From Amaranthus tricolor (lineage: Eukaryota; Streptophyta; Magnoliopsida; Caryophyllales; Amaranthaceae), in the NCBI RefSeq assembly GCF_026212465.1, contig NC_080057.1, positions 8,977,398 through 9,041,397 of the forward strand: a stretch of DNA of 64,000 nt, written 5' to 3'. The translations under genes and the position numbers were made by a program. The notes under the pieces are model-generated. The model was not told the origin of the DNA and made no database searches. It was given only the letters and a program-made list of their open reading frames with translations. Shown here piece after piece: positions 24,301 to 38,100 of this stretch. Each line of letters begins with the position of its first letter. Positions within the stretch are counted from its first letter, which is position 1.

Positions 24301-27300
24301 TGAAGAATGAACAACGATCAATGATCAATGAAGAATGAATAAGGATCAATGATCAATGAAGAATGAACGATGAAGAATGAACAAGGATCAATGATCAATG
24401 ACAAATGAACAATGAAGAATGAACAAGGATCAATGATCAATGAAGAATGAACGATGAAGAATAAACAAGGATCAATGGTCAATGACGAATGAACGATGAA
24501 GAATGAACAAGGATCAATGATCAATGAAGAATGAACGATGAAGAATGAACAAGGATCAATGCTCAATGAAGAATGAACGATGAAGAATGAACAAGGATCA
24601 ATTATCAATGACAAATGAACGATGAAGAATGAACAAGGATCAATGATCAATGAAGAATGAACGATGAAGAATAAACAAGGATTAATGGTCAATGACGAAT
24701 GAACGATGAAGAATGAACAAGGATCAATGATCAATGAAGGATGAACGATGAAGAATGAACAAGGATCAATGATCAATGAAGCATGAACGATGAAGAATGA
24801 ACAAGGATCAATGATGAATGACGAATGAACGATGAAGAATGAACAAGGATTAATGGTCAATAACGAATGAACGATGTAGAATGAACCACGATCAATGATC
24901 AATGAAGAATGAATGATGAAGAATGAACAAGGATCAATGATCAATGACGAATGAACGATGAAGAATGAACAAGGATCAATGATCAATGAAGAATGAACGA
25001 TGAAGAATGAACAAGGATCAATGATCAATGACGAATGAACGATAAAGAATGAACAAGGATCAATGGTCAATGACGAATGAACGATGAAGAATGAACATGG
25101 ATCAATGATCAATGAAGAATGAACGATGAGGAATGAACAAGGATCAATGATCAATGAAGAATGAACGAAGAAGAATGAACAAGGATCAATGATCAATGAA
25201 GAATGAACGATGAAGAATGAACAAGGATCAATGATCAATGAAGAATGAACGATGAAGAATGAACAAGGATCAATGAAGAATGACGAATGAACGATGAAGA
25301 ATGAACAAGGATCAATGATCAATGAAGAATGAACGATGAAGAATGAGCAAAGATTAATGCTCAATGAAGAATGAACGATGAAGAATGAACAAGGATCAAT
25401 GATCAATGAAGAATGAACGATGAAAAATGCACAAGGATTAATGGTCAATGACGAATGAACGATGAAGAATGAACAAGGATCAATGATCAATGAAGAATGA
25501 ACGATGAAGAATGAACAAGGATTAATGCTCAATGAAGAATGAACGATGAAGAATGAACAAGGATCAATGATCAATGAAGAATGCACGATGAAGAATTAAC
25601 AAGGATTAATGGTCAATGACGAATGAACGATGAAGAATTAACAAGGATTAATGGTCAATGACGAATGAACGATGAAGAATGAACAAGGATCAATGATCAA
25701 TGAAGAATGAACGATGAAGAATTAACAAGGATCACTGATCAATGAAGAATGAACGATGAAGAATGAACAAGGATCAATGATCAATGAAGAATGAACAATG
25801 AAGAATGAACAAGGATCAATGCTCAATGACGAATGAACGATGAAGAATGAACAAGGATCAATGATCAATGTAGAATGAACGATGAAGAATGAACAAGGAT
25901 TAATGGTGAATGACGAATAAACGATGAAGAATGAACAACGATCAATGATCAATGAAGAATGAACAAGGATCAATGATCAATGAAGAATGAACGATGAAGA
26001 ACTAACAAGGATCAATGATCAATGACAAATGAACAATGAAGAATGAACAAGGATCAATGATCAATGAAGAATGAACGATGAAGAATAAACAAGGATCAAT
26101 GGTCAATGACGAATGAACGATGAAGAATGAACAAGGATCAATGCTCAATGAAGAATGAACGATGAAGAATGAACAAGGATTAATGCTCAATGAAGAATGA
26201 ACGATGAAGAATGAACAAGGATCAATTATCAATGACAAATGAATGATGAAGAATGAACAAGGATCAATGATCAATGAAGAATGAACGATGAAGAATGAAC
26301 AAAGATTAATGCTCAATGAAGAATGAACGATGAAGAATGAACAAGGATCAATGATCAATGAAGAATGAACGATGAAGAATAAACAAGGATCAATCGTCAA
26401 TGAAAAATGAACGATGAAGAATGAACAAGGATCAATGATCAATGAAGAATGAACGATGAAGAATAAACAAGGATCAATGATCAATGAAGAATGAACGATG
26501 AAGAATGAACAAGGATCAAATATCAATGACAAATGAACGATGAAGAATGAACAAGGATCAATGGTCAATGACGAATGAACGATGAAGAATGAACAAGGAT
26601 CAATGATCAATGAAGAATGAACGATGAAGAATGAACAAGGATCAATGATCAATGAAGAATGAACGATGAAAATTGAACAAGGATTAATGGTCAATGACGA
26701 ATGAACGATGAAGAATGAAAAGGGATCAATGATCAATGAAGAATGAACGATGAAGAATGAACAAGGATTAATGCTCAATGAAGAATGAACGATGAAGAAT
26801 GAACAAGGATCAATGATCAATGAAGAATGCACGATGAAGAATGAACAAGGATTAATGGTCAATGACGAATGAACGATGAAGAATTAACAAGGATCAATGA
26901 TCAATGAAGAATGAACTATTAAGAATGAACAAGGATCAATGGTCAATGACGAATGAACGATGAAGAATGAACAAGGATCAATGATCAAAGAAGAATGAAC
27001 GATGAAGAATTAACAAGGATCAATGATCAATGAAGAATGAACGATGAAGAATGAACAAGGATCAATGATCAATGAAGAATGAACAATGAAGAATGAACAA
27101 GGATCAATGCTCAATGACGAATGAACGATGAAGAATGAACAAGGATCAATGATCAATGTAGAATGAACGATGAAGAATGAACAAGGATTAATGGTGAATG
27201 ACGAATGAACGATGAAGAATGAACAACGATCAATGATCAATGAAGAATGAATAAGGATCAATGATCAATGAAGAATGAACGATGAAGAATGAACAAGGAT

Positions 27301-30181
27301 CAATGATCAATGACAAATGAACAATGAAGAATGAACAAGGATCAATGATCAATGAAGAATGAACGATGAAGAATAAACAAGGATCAATGGTCAATGACGA
27401 ATGAACGATGAAGAATGAACAAGGATCAATGATCAATGAAGAATGAACGATGAAGAATGAACAAGGATCAATGCTCAATGAAGAATGAACGATGAAGAAT
27501 GAACAAGGATCAATTATCAATGACAAATGAACGATGAAGAATGAACAAGGATCAATTATCAATGAAGCATGAACGATGAAGAATGAACAAGGATCAATGA
27601 TGAATGACGAATGAACGATGAAGAATGAACAAGGATTAATGGTCAATAACGAATGAACGATGTAGAATGAACCACGATCAATGATCAATGAAGAATGAAT
27701 GATGAAGAATGAACAAGGATCAATGATCAATGACAAATGAACGATGAAGAATGAACAAGGATCAATGATCAATGAAGAATGAACGATGAAGAATGAACAA
27801 GGATCAATGATCAATGACGAATGAACGATAAAGAATGAACAAGGATCAATGGTCAATGACGAATGAACGATGAAGAATGAACAAGGATCAATGATCAATG
27901 AAGAATGAACGATGAGGAATGAACAAGGATCAATGATCAATGAAGAATGAACGAAGAAGAATGAACAAGGATCAATGATCAATGAAGAATGAACGATGAA
28001 GAATGAACAAGGATCAATGATCAATGAAGAATGAACGATGAAGAATGAACAAGGATCAATGAAGAATGACGAATGAACGATGAAGAATGAACAAGGATCA
28101 ATGATCAATGAAGAATGAACGATGAAGAATGAGCAAAGATTAATGCTCAATGAAGAATGAACGATGAAGAATGAACAAGGATCAATGATCAATGAAGAAT
28201 GAACGATGAAAAATGCACAAGGATTAATGGTCAATGACGAATGAACGATGAAGAATGAACAAGGATCAATGATCAATGAAGAATGAACGATGAAGAATGA
28301 ACAAGGATTAATGCTCAATGAAGAATGAACGATGAAGAATGAACAAGGATCAATGATCAATGAAGAATGCACGATGAAGAATTAACAAGGATTAATGGTC
28401 AATGACGAATGAACGATGAAGAATTAACAAGGATTAATGGTCAATGACGAATGAACGATGAAGAATTAACAAGGATCAATGATCAATGAAGAATGAACTA
28501 TTAAGAATGAACAAGGATCAATGGTCAATGACGAATGAACGATGAAGAATGAACAAGGATCAATGATCAAAGAAGAATGAACGATGAAGAATTAACAAGG
28601 ATCAATGATCAATGAAGAATGAACGATGAAGAATGAACAAGGATCAATGATCAATGAAGAATGAACAATGAAGAATGAACAAGGATCAATGCTCAATGAC
28701 GAATGAACGATGAAGAATGAACAAGGATCAATGATCAATGTAGAATGAACGATGAAGAATGAACAAGGATCAATGATCAATGAAGAATGAACGATGAAGA
28801 ATGAACAAAGATTAATGCTCAATGAAGAATGAACGATGAAGAATGAACAAGGATCAATGATCAATGAAGAATGAACGATGAAAAATGAACAAGGATTAAT
28901 GGTCAATGACGAATGAACGATGAAGAATGAACAAGGATAAATGATCAATGAAGAATGAACGATGAAGAATGAACAAGGATTAATGGTCAATGACGAATGA
29001 ACGATGAAGAATGAACAAGGATCAATGATCAATGAAGAATGAACTATGAAGAATGAACAAGGATCAATGGTCAATGACGAATGAACGATGAAGAATGAAC
29101 AAGGATCAATGATCAAAGAAGAATGAACGATGAAGAATCAACAAGGATCAATGATCAATGAAGAATGAACGATGAAGAATGAACAAGGATCAATGATTAA
29201 TGAAGAATGAACAATGAAGAATGAACAAGTATCAATGCTCAATGACGAATGAACGATGAAGAATGAACAAGGATCAATGATCAATGTAGAATGAACGATG
29301 AAGAATGAACAAGGATCAATGATCAATGTAGAATGAACGATGAAGAATCAACAAGGATTAATGGTGAATGACGAATGAACGATGAAGAATGAACAAGGAT
29401 CAATGATCAATGAAGAATGAACGATGAAGAATGAACAAGGATCAATGATCAATGAAGAATGAACGATGAAGAATGAACAAGGATCAATGAAGAATGACGA
29501 ATGAACGATAAAGAATGAACAAGGATCAATGATTAATGAAGAATGAACGATGAAGAATGAACAAAGATTAATGCTCAATGAAGAATGAACGATGAAGAAT
29601 GAACAAGGATCAATGATCAATGAAGAATGAACGATGAAAAATGAACAAGGATTAATGGTCAATGATGAATGAACGATGAAGAATGAACAAGGGTCAATGA
29701 TCAATGAAGAATGAACGATGAAGAATGAATATGGATTAATGCTCAATGAAGAATGAACGATGAAGAATGAACAAGGATCAATGATCAATGAAGAATGCAC
29801 GATGAAGAATGAACAAGGATTAATGGTCAATGACGAATGAACGATGAAGAATGAACAAGGATCAATGATCAATGAAGAATGAACTATGAAGAATGAACAA
29901 GGATCAATCGTCAATGACGAATGAACGATGAAGAATGAACAAGGATCAAAGATCAAAGAAGAATGAACGATGAAGAATTAACAAGGATCAATGATCAATG
30001 AAGAATGAACGATGAAGAATGAACAAGGATCAATGATCAATGAAGAATGAACAATGAAGAATGAACAAGGATCAATGCTCATTGACGAATGAAGGATGAA
30101 GAATGAACAAGGATCAATGATCAATGAAGAATGAACGATGAAGAATGAACAAGGATCAACGATCAATGAAGAATGAACGAT

Positions 30182-30191
30182 GAAGAACAAG
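30182..30191. repeat. Monomer with a 4-bp deletion, duplicated at 32726
   Basis: GAAGAACAAG replaces GAAGAATGAACAAG (TGAA lost). The same lesion is found 2,544 bp to the right at 32726-32735, so the deletion came before the duplication. Confidence 0.8.
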
Positions 30192-33129
30192 GATCAATGA
30201 TGAATAACGAATGAACGATGAAGAATGAACAAGGATTAATGGTCAATGACGAATGAACGAAGAAGAATGAACAAGGATCAATGATCAATGAAGAATGAAC
30301 CATGAAGAATGAACAAGGATCAATGGTCAATGAAGAATGAACGATGAAGAATGAACAAGGATCAATGATCAATGACGAATGAACGATGAACAATTAACAA
30401 GGATCAATGATCAATGCAGAATGAACGATGAAGAATGAACAAGGATTAATGCTCAATGAAGAATGAACGATGAAGAATGAACAAGGATAAATGATCAATG
30501 AAGAATGCACGATGAAGAATGAACAAGGATTAATGGTCAATGACGAATGAACGATGAAGAATGAACAAGGATCAATGATCAATGAAGAATGAACGATGAA
30601 GAATGAACAAGGATCAATTATCAATGACAAATGAACGATGAAGAATGAACAAGGATCAATGGTCAATGACGAATGAACGATGATGAATGAACAATGATCA
30701 ATGATCAATGAAGAATGAACGATGAAGAATGAACAAGGATCAATGATCAATGAAGAATGAACGATGAAAAATGAACAAGGATTAATGGTCAATGACGAAT
30801 GAACGATGAAGAATGAACAAGGATCAATGATCAATGAAGAATGAACGATGAAGAATGAACAAGGATTAATGCTCAATGAAGAATGAACGATGAAGAATGA
30901 ACAAGGATCAATGATCAATGAAGAATGCACGATGAAGAATTAACAAGGATTAATGGTCAATGACGAATGAACGATGAAGAATTAACAAGGATTAATGGTC
31001 AATGACGAATGAACGATGAAGAATGAACAAGGATCAATGATCAATGAAGAATGAACGATGAAGAATAAACAAGGATTAATGGTCAATGACGAATGAACGA
31101 TGAAGAATGAACAAGGATCAATGATCAATGAAGGATGAACGATGAAGAATGAACAAGGATCAATGATCAATGAAGAATGAACGATGAAGAATGAACAAGG
31201 ATCAATGAAGAATGACGAATGAACGATGAAGAATGAACAAGGATCAATGATCAATGAAGAATGAACGATGAAGAATGAACAAAGATTAATGCTCAATGAA
31301 GAATGAACGATGAAGAATGAACAAGGATCAATGATCAATGAAGAATGAACGATGAAGAATGAACAAAGATTAATGCTCAATGAAGAATGAACGATGAAGA
31401 ATGAACAAGGATCAATGATCAATGAAGAATGAACGATGAAAAATGAACAAGGATTAATGGTCAATGACGAATGAACGATGAAGAATGAACAAGGATAAAT
31501 GATCAATGAAGAATGAACGATGAAGAATGAACAAGGATTAATGGTCAATGACGAATGAACGATGAAGAATGAACAAGGATCAATGATCAATGAAGAATGA
31601 ACTATGAAGAATGAACAAGGATCAATGGTCAATGACGAATGAACGATGAAGAATGAACAAGGATCAATGATCAAAGAAGAATGAACGATGAAGAATCAAC
31701 AAGGATCAATGATCAATGAAGAATGAACAAGGATCAATGATTAATGAAGAATGAACAATGAAGAATGAACAAGTATCAATGCTCAATGACGAATGAACGA
31801 TGAAGAATGAACAAGGATCAATGATCAATGTAGAATGAACGATGAAGAATGAACAAGGATCAATGATCAATGTAGAATGAACGATGAAGAATCAACAAGG
31901 ATTAATGGTGAATGACGAATGAACGATGAAGAATGAACAAGGATCAATGATCAATGAAGAATGAACGATGAAGAATGAACAAGGATCAATGATCAATGAA
32001 GAATGAACGATGAAGAATGAACAAGGATCAATGAAGAATGACGAATGAACGATAAAGAATGAACAAGGATCAATGATTAATGAAGAATGAACGATGAAGA
32101 ATGAACAAAGATTAATGCTCAATGAAGAATGAACGATGAAGAATGAACAAGGATCAATGATCAATGAAGAATGAACGATGAAAAATGAACAAGGATTAAT
32201 GGTCAATGATGAATGAACGATGAAGAATGAACAAGGGTCAATGATCAATGAAGAATGAACGATGAAGAATGAATATGGATTAATGCTCAATGAAGAATGA
32301 ACGATGAAGAATGAACAAGGATCAATGATCAATGAAGAATGCACGATGAAGAATGAACAAGGATTAATGGTCAATGACGAATGAACGATGAAGAATGAAC
32401 AAGGATCAATGATCAATGAAGAATGAACTATGAAGAATGAACAAGGATCAATCGTCAATGACGAATGAACGATGAAGAATGAACAAGGATCAAAGATCAA
32501 AGAAGAATGAACGATGAAGAATTAACAAGGATCAATGATCAATGAAGAATGAACGATGAAGAATGAACAAGGATCAATGATCAATGAAGAATGAACAATG
32601 AAGAATGAACAAGGATCAATGCTCATTGACGAATGAAGGATGAAGAATGAACAAGGATCAATGATCAATGAAGAATGAACGATGAAGAATGAACAAGGAT
32701 CAACGATCAATGAAGAATGAACGATGAAGAACAAGGATCAATGATGAATAACGAATGAACGATGAAGAATGAACAAGGATTAATGGTCAATGACGAATGA
32801 ACGAAGAAGAATGAACAAGGATCAATGATCAATGAAGAATGAACCATGAAGAATGAACAAGGATCAATGGTCAATGAAGAATGAACGATGAAGAATGAAC
32901 AAGGATCAATGATCAATGACGAATGAACGATGAACAATTAACAAGGATCAATGATCAATGCAGAATGAACGATGAAGAATGAACAAGGATTAATGCTCAA
33001 TGAAGAATGAACGATGAAGAATGAACAAGGATAAATGATCAATGAAGAATGCACGATGAAGAATGAACAAGGATTAATGGTCAATGACGAATGAACGATG
33101 AAGAATGAACAAGGATCAATGATCAATGA

Positions 33130-34790
33130 AGAATGAACGATGAAGAATGAACAAGGATCAATTATCAATGACAAATGAACGATGAAGAATGAACAAGGAT
33201 CAATGGTCAATGACGAATGAACGATGATGAATGAACAAGGATCAATGATCAATGAAGAATGAACGATGAAGAATGAACAAGGATCAATGATCAATGAAGA
33301 ATGAACGATGAAAAATGAACAAGGATTAATGGTCAATGACGAATGAACGATGAAGAATGAACAAGGATCAATGATCAATGAAGAATGAACGATGAAGAAT
33401 GAACAAGGATTAATGCTCAATGAAGAATGAACGATGAAGAATGAACAAGTATCAATGATCAATGAAGAATGCACGATGAAGAATGAACAAGGATTAATGG
33501 TCAATGACGAATGAACGATGAAGAATTAACAAGGATCAATGATCAATGAAGAATGAACTATGAAGAATGAACAAGGATCGATGGTCAATGACGAATGAAC
33601 GATGAAGAATGAACAGGATCAATGATCAAAGAAGATTGAACGATGAAGAATTAACAAGGATCAATGATCAATGAAGAATGAACGATGAAGAATGAACAAG
33701 GATCAATGATCAATGAAGAATGAACAATGAAGAATGAACAAGGATCAATGCTAAATGACGAATGAACTATGAACAACGATCAATGATCAATGAAGAATGA
33801 ACGATGAAGAATGAACAAGGATCAATGATTAATGAAGAATGAACGATGAAGAATGAACAAGGATTAATGGTCAATGACGAATGAACGATGTAGAATGAAC
33901 AACGATCAATTATCAATGAAGAATGAATGATGAAGAATGAACAAGGATCAATGATCAATGAAGAATGAACGATGAAGAATGAACAAGGATCAATTATCAA
34001 TGACAAATGAACGATGAAGAATGAACAAGGATCAATGGTCAATGACGAATGAACGATGATGAATGAACAAGGATCAATGATCAATGAAGAATGAACGATG
34101 AAGAATGAACAAGGATCAATGATCAATGAAGAATGAACGATGAAAAATGAACAAGGATTAATGGTCAATGACGAATGAACGATGAAGAATGAACAAGGAT
34201 CAATGATCAATGAAGAATGAACGATGAAGAATGAACAAGGATTAATGCTCAATGAAGAATGAACGATGAAGAATGAACAAGTATCAATGATCAATGAAGA
34301 ATGCACGATGAAGAATGAACAAGGATTAATGGTCAATGACGAATGAACGATGAAGAATTAACAAGGATCAATGATCAATGAAGAATGAACTATGAAGAAT
34401 GAACAAGGATCGATGGTCAATGACGAATGAACGATGAAGAATGAACAGGATCAATGATCAAAGAAGATTGAACGATGAAGAATTAACAAGGATCAATGAT
34501 CAATGAAGAATGAACGATGAAGAATGAACAAGGATCAATGATCAATGAAGAATGAACAATGAAGAATGAACAAGGATCAATGCTAAATGACGAATGAACT
34601 ATGAACAACGATCAATGATCAATGAAGAATGAACGATGAAGAATGAACAAGGATCAATGATTAATGAAGAATGAACGATGAAGAATGAACAAGGATTAAT
34701 GGTCAATGACGAATGAACGATGTAGAATGAACAACGATCAATGATCAATGAAGAATGAATGATGAAGAATGAACAAGGATCAATGATCAA
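33130..34790. repeat. Tandem 832-bp higher-order repeat, two copies
   Basis: Markers keep an 832-bp offset: CAATTATC 33159/33991, GATGATG 33223/34055, CGATGG 33579/34411 and the 1-bp-deleted GAACAGGATC 33611/34443. The limits are approximate. 832 is 1 less than a multiple of 7, as expected from the single-base deletion. Confidence 0.8.
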
Positions 34791-35155
34791 TGACGAATGA
34801 ACGATGAAGAATGAATAAGGATCAATGATCAATGAAGAATGAACGATGAAGAATGAACAAGGATCAATGATCAATGACGAATGAACGATAAAGAATGAAC
34901 AAGGATCAATGGTCAATGACGAATGAACGATGAAGAATGAACAAGGATCAATGATCAAAGAAGAATGAACGATGAGGAATGAACAAGGATCAATGATCAA
35001 TGAAGAATGAACGAAGAAGAATGAACAAGGATCAATGATCAATGAAGAATGAACGATGAAGAATGGACAAGGATCAATGATCAATGAATAATGAACGATG
35101 AAGAATGAACAAGGATTAATGGTCAATGACGAATGAACGATGAAGAATGAACAAG

Positions 35156-38100
35156 GATCAATGATCAATGATCAATGAAGAATGAACGATGAAGAATGAA
35201 CAAGGATCAATGATGAATGACGAATGAACGATGAAGAATGAACAAGGATCAATGATCAATGAAGAATGAACGATGAAGAATGAACAAGGATCAATGATCA
35301 ATGAAGAATGAACGATGAAGAATGAACAAGGATCAATGATCAATGAAGAATGAACGATGAAGAATGAACAAGGATCAATGATGAATGACGAATGAACGAT
35401 GAAGAATGAACAAGGATCAATGATCAATGAAGAATGAACGATGAAGAATGAACAAGGATCAATGATCAATGAAGAATGAACAAGGATCAATGATCGATGA
35501 AGAATGAACAAGGATTAATGGTCAATGACGAATGAACGATGAAGAATGAACAAGGATCAATGATCCATAAAGGATGAACGATGAAGAATGAACAAGGATC
35601 AATGATCAATGAAGAATGAACGATGAAGAATGAACAAGGATCAATGATGAATGACGAATGAACGATGAAGAATGAACAAGGATCAATGATCAATGAAGAA
35701 TGAACGATGAAGAATGAACAAGGATCAATGATCAATGAAGAATGAACGATGAAGAATGAACAAAGATTAATTCTCAATGAAGAATGAACGATGAAGAATG
35801 AACAAGGATCAATGATCAATGAAGAATGAACGATGAAAAATGAACAAGGATTAATGGTCAATGATGAATGAACGATGAAGAATGAACAAGGGTCAATGAT
35901 CAATGAAGAATGAACGATGAAGAATGAACAAGGATTAATGCTCAATGAAGAATGAACGATGAAGAATGAACAAGGATCAATGATCAATGAAGAATGCACG
36001 ATGAAGAATGAACAAGGATCAATGATCAATGTAGAATGAACGATGAAGAATGAACAAGGATCAATGATCAATGTAGAATGAACGATGAAGAATGAACAAG
36101 TATTAATGGTCAATGACGAATGAACGATGAAGATTGAACAAGGATCAATGATCAATGAAGGATGAATGATGAAGAATGAACAAGGATCAATGGTCAATGA
36201 AGAATGAACGATGAAGAATGAACAAGGATCAATGATGAATGAAGAATGAACGATGAAGAATGAACAAGGATCAATGGTCAATGATGAATGAACGATGAAG
36301 AATGAACAAGGATCAATGATCAATGAAGAATGAACAAGGATCAATGATCAACGAAGAATGAACGATGAAGAATGAACAATGATTAATGCTCAATGAAGAA
36401 TGAATGATGAAGAATGAACAAGGATCAATGATCAATGAAGAATGAACGATGAAGAATGAACAAGGATTAATGGTCAATGACGAATGAACGATGTAGAATG
36501 AACAAGGATCAATGATCAATGAAGAATGAACGATGAAGAATGAACAAGGATCAATAGTCAATGACGAATGAACGATGAAGAATGAACAAGGATAAATGAT
36601 CAAGGAATAATGAACGATGAAGAATGAACAAGGATTAATGGTCAATGACGAATGAACGATGAAGAATGAACAAGGATCAATGATCAATGAAGAATGAACG
36701 ATGAAGAATGAATAGGGATTAATGGTCAATGACGAATGAACGATGAAGAATGAACAAGGATCAATGATCAATGAAGAATGAACGATGAAGAATGAACAAG
36801 GATCAATGATCAATGAATAATGAACGATGAAGAATGAACAAGGATCAATGATCAATGACAAATGAACGATGAAGAATGAACAAGGATCAATGATCAATGA
36901 TCAATGAAGAATGAACGATGAAGAATGAAGAAGGATCAATGATGAATGACGAATGAACGATGAAGAATGAACAAGGATCAATGATCAATGAAGAATGAAC
37001 GATGAAGAATGAACAAGGATCAATGATCAATGAAGAATGAACGATGAAGAATGAACAAGGATCAATGATGAATGACGAATGAACGATGAAGAATGAACAA
37101 GGATCAATGATCAATGAAGAATGAACGATGAAGAATGAACAAGGATCAATGATCAATGACAAATGAACAATGAAGAATGAACAAGGATCAATGATCAATG
37201 AAGAATGAACGATGAATAATAAACAAGGATCAATGGTCAATGACGAATGAACGATGAAGAATGAACAAGGATCAATGATCAATGAAGAATGAACGATGAA
37301 GAATGAACAAGGATCAATGCTCAATTAAGAATGAACGATGAAGAATGAACAAGGATCAATTATCAATGACAAATGAACGATGAAGAATGAACAAGGATCA
37401 ATGATCAATGAAGAATGAACGATGAAGAATAAACAAGGATTAATGGTCAATGACGAATGAACGATGAAGAATGAACAAGGATCAATGATCAATGAAGGAT
37501 GAACGATGAAGAATGAACAAGGATCAATGATCAATGAAGCATGAACGATGAAGAATGAACAAGGATCAATGATGAATGACGAATGAACGATGAAGAATGA
37601 ACAAGGATCAATGATCAATGAAGAATGAACGATGAAGAATGAACAAGGATCAATGATCAATGAAGAATGAACAAGGATCAATGATCGATGAAGAATGAAC
37701 AAGGATTAATGGTCAATGACGAATGAACGATGAAGAATGAACAAGGATCAATGATCAATGAAGAATGAACGATAAAAAATAAACAAAGATTAATGGTCAA
37801 TGACGAATGAACGATGAAGAATGAACAAGGATTAATGATCAATGAAGAATGAACGATGAAGAATGAACAAGGATTAATGGTCAATGACGAATGAACGATG
37901 TAGAATGAACAAGGATTAATGATCAATGAAGAATGAACGATGAAGAATGAACAAGGATTAATGGTCAATGACGAATGAACGATGTAGAATGAACCACGAT
38001 CAATGATCAATGAAGAATGAATGATGAAAAATGAACAAGGATCAATGATCAATGACGAATGAACGATGAAGAATGAATAAGGATCAATGATCAATGAAGA

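Larger units (their letters stand above)
14641..28590. repeat. Array zone II: 5.7-6.0-kb and 2.9-kb duplications
   Basis: An 8-bp-deleted unit (GAACATGATC) occurs at 14679 and 20691 (6,012 bp apart). The next marker, AAGTATCAAT, is at 15291 and 21135 (5,844 bp apart), and GCATGAACG follows at 15479 and 21323 with the same offset. GAACTATTAA recurs at 18311, 24001 and 26913 (5,690 and 2,912 bp apart). The zone is therefore a large segmental duplication with a further 2.9-kb duplication at its right end. Confidence 0.8.
28591..35155. repeat. Array zone III: 2,544-bp duplication and 832-bp tandem pair
   Basis: This zone carries a pair of about 2.5-kb near-identical blocks (roughly 28.6-30.9 and 31.1-33.5 kb), then a tandem 832-bp pair (about 33.13-34.79 kb). 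Both blocks carry non-heptameric deletions that are duplicated along with them. A GATGATG variant at 30679, 33223 and 34055 links all three copies. Confidence 0.8.
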
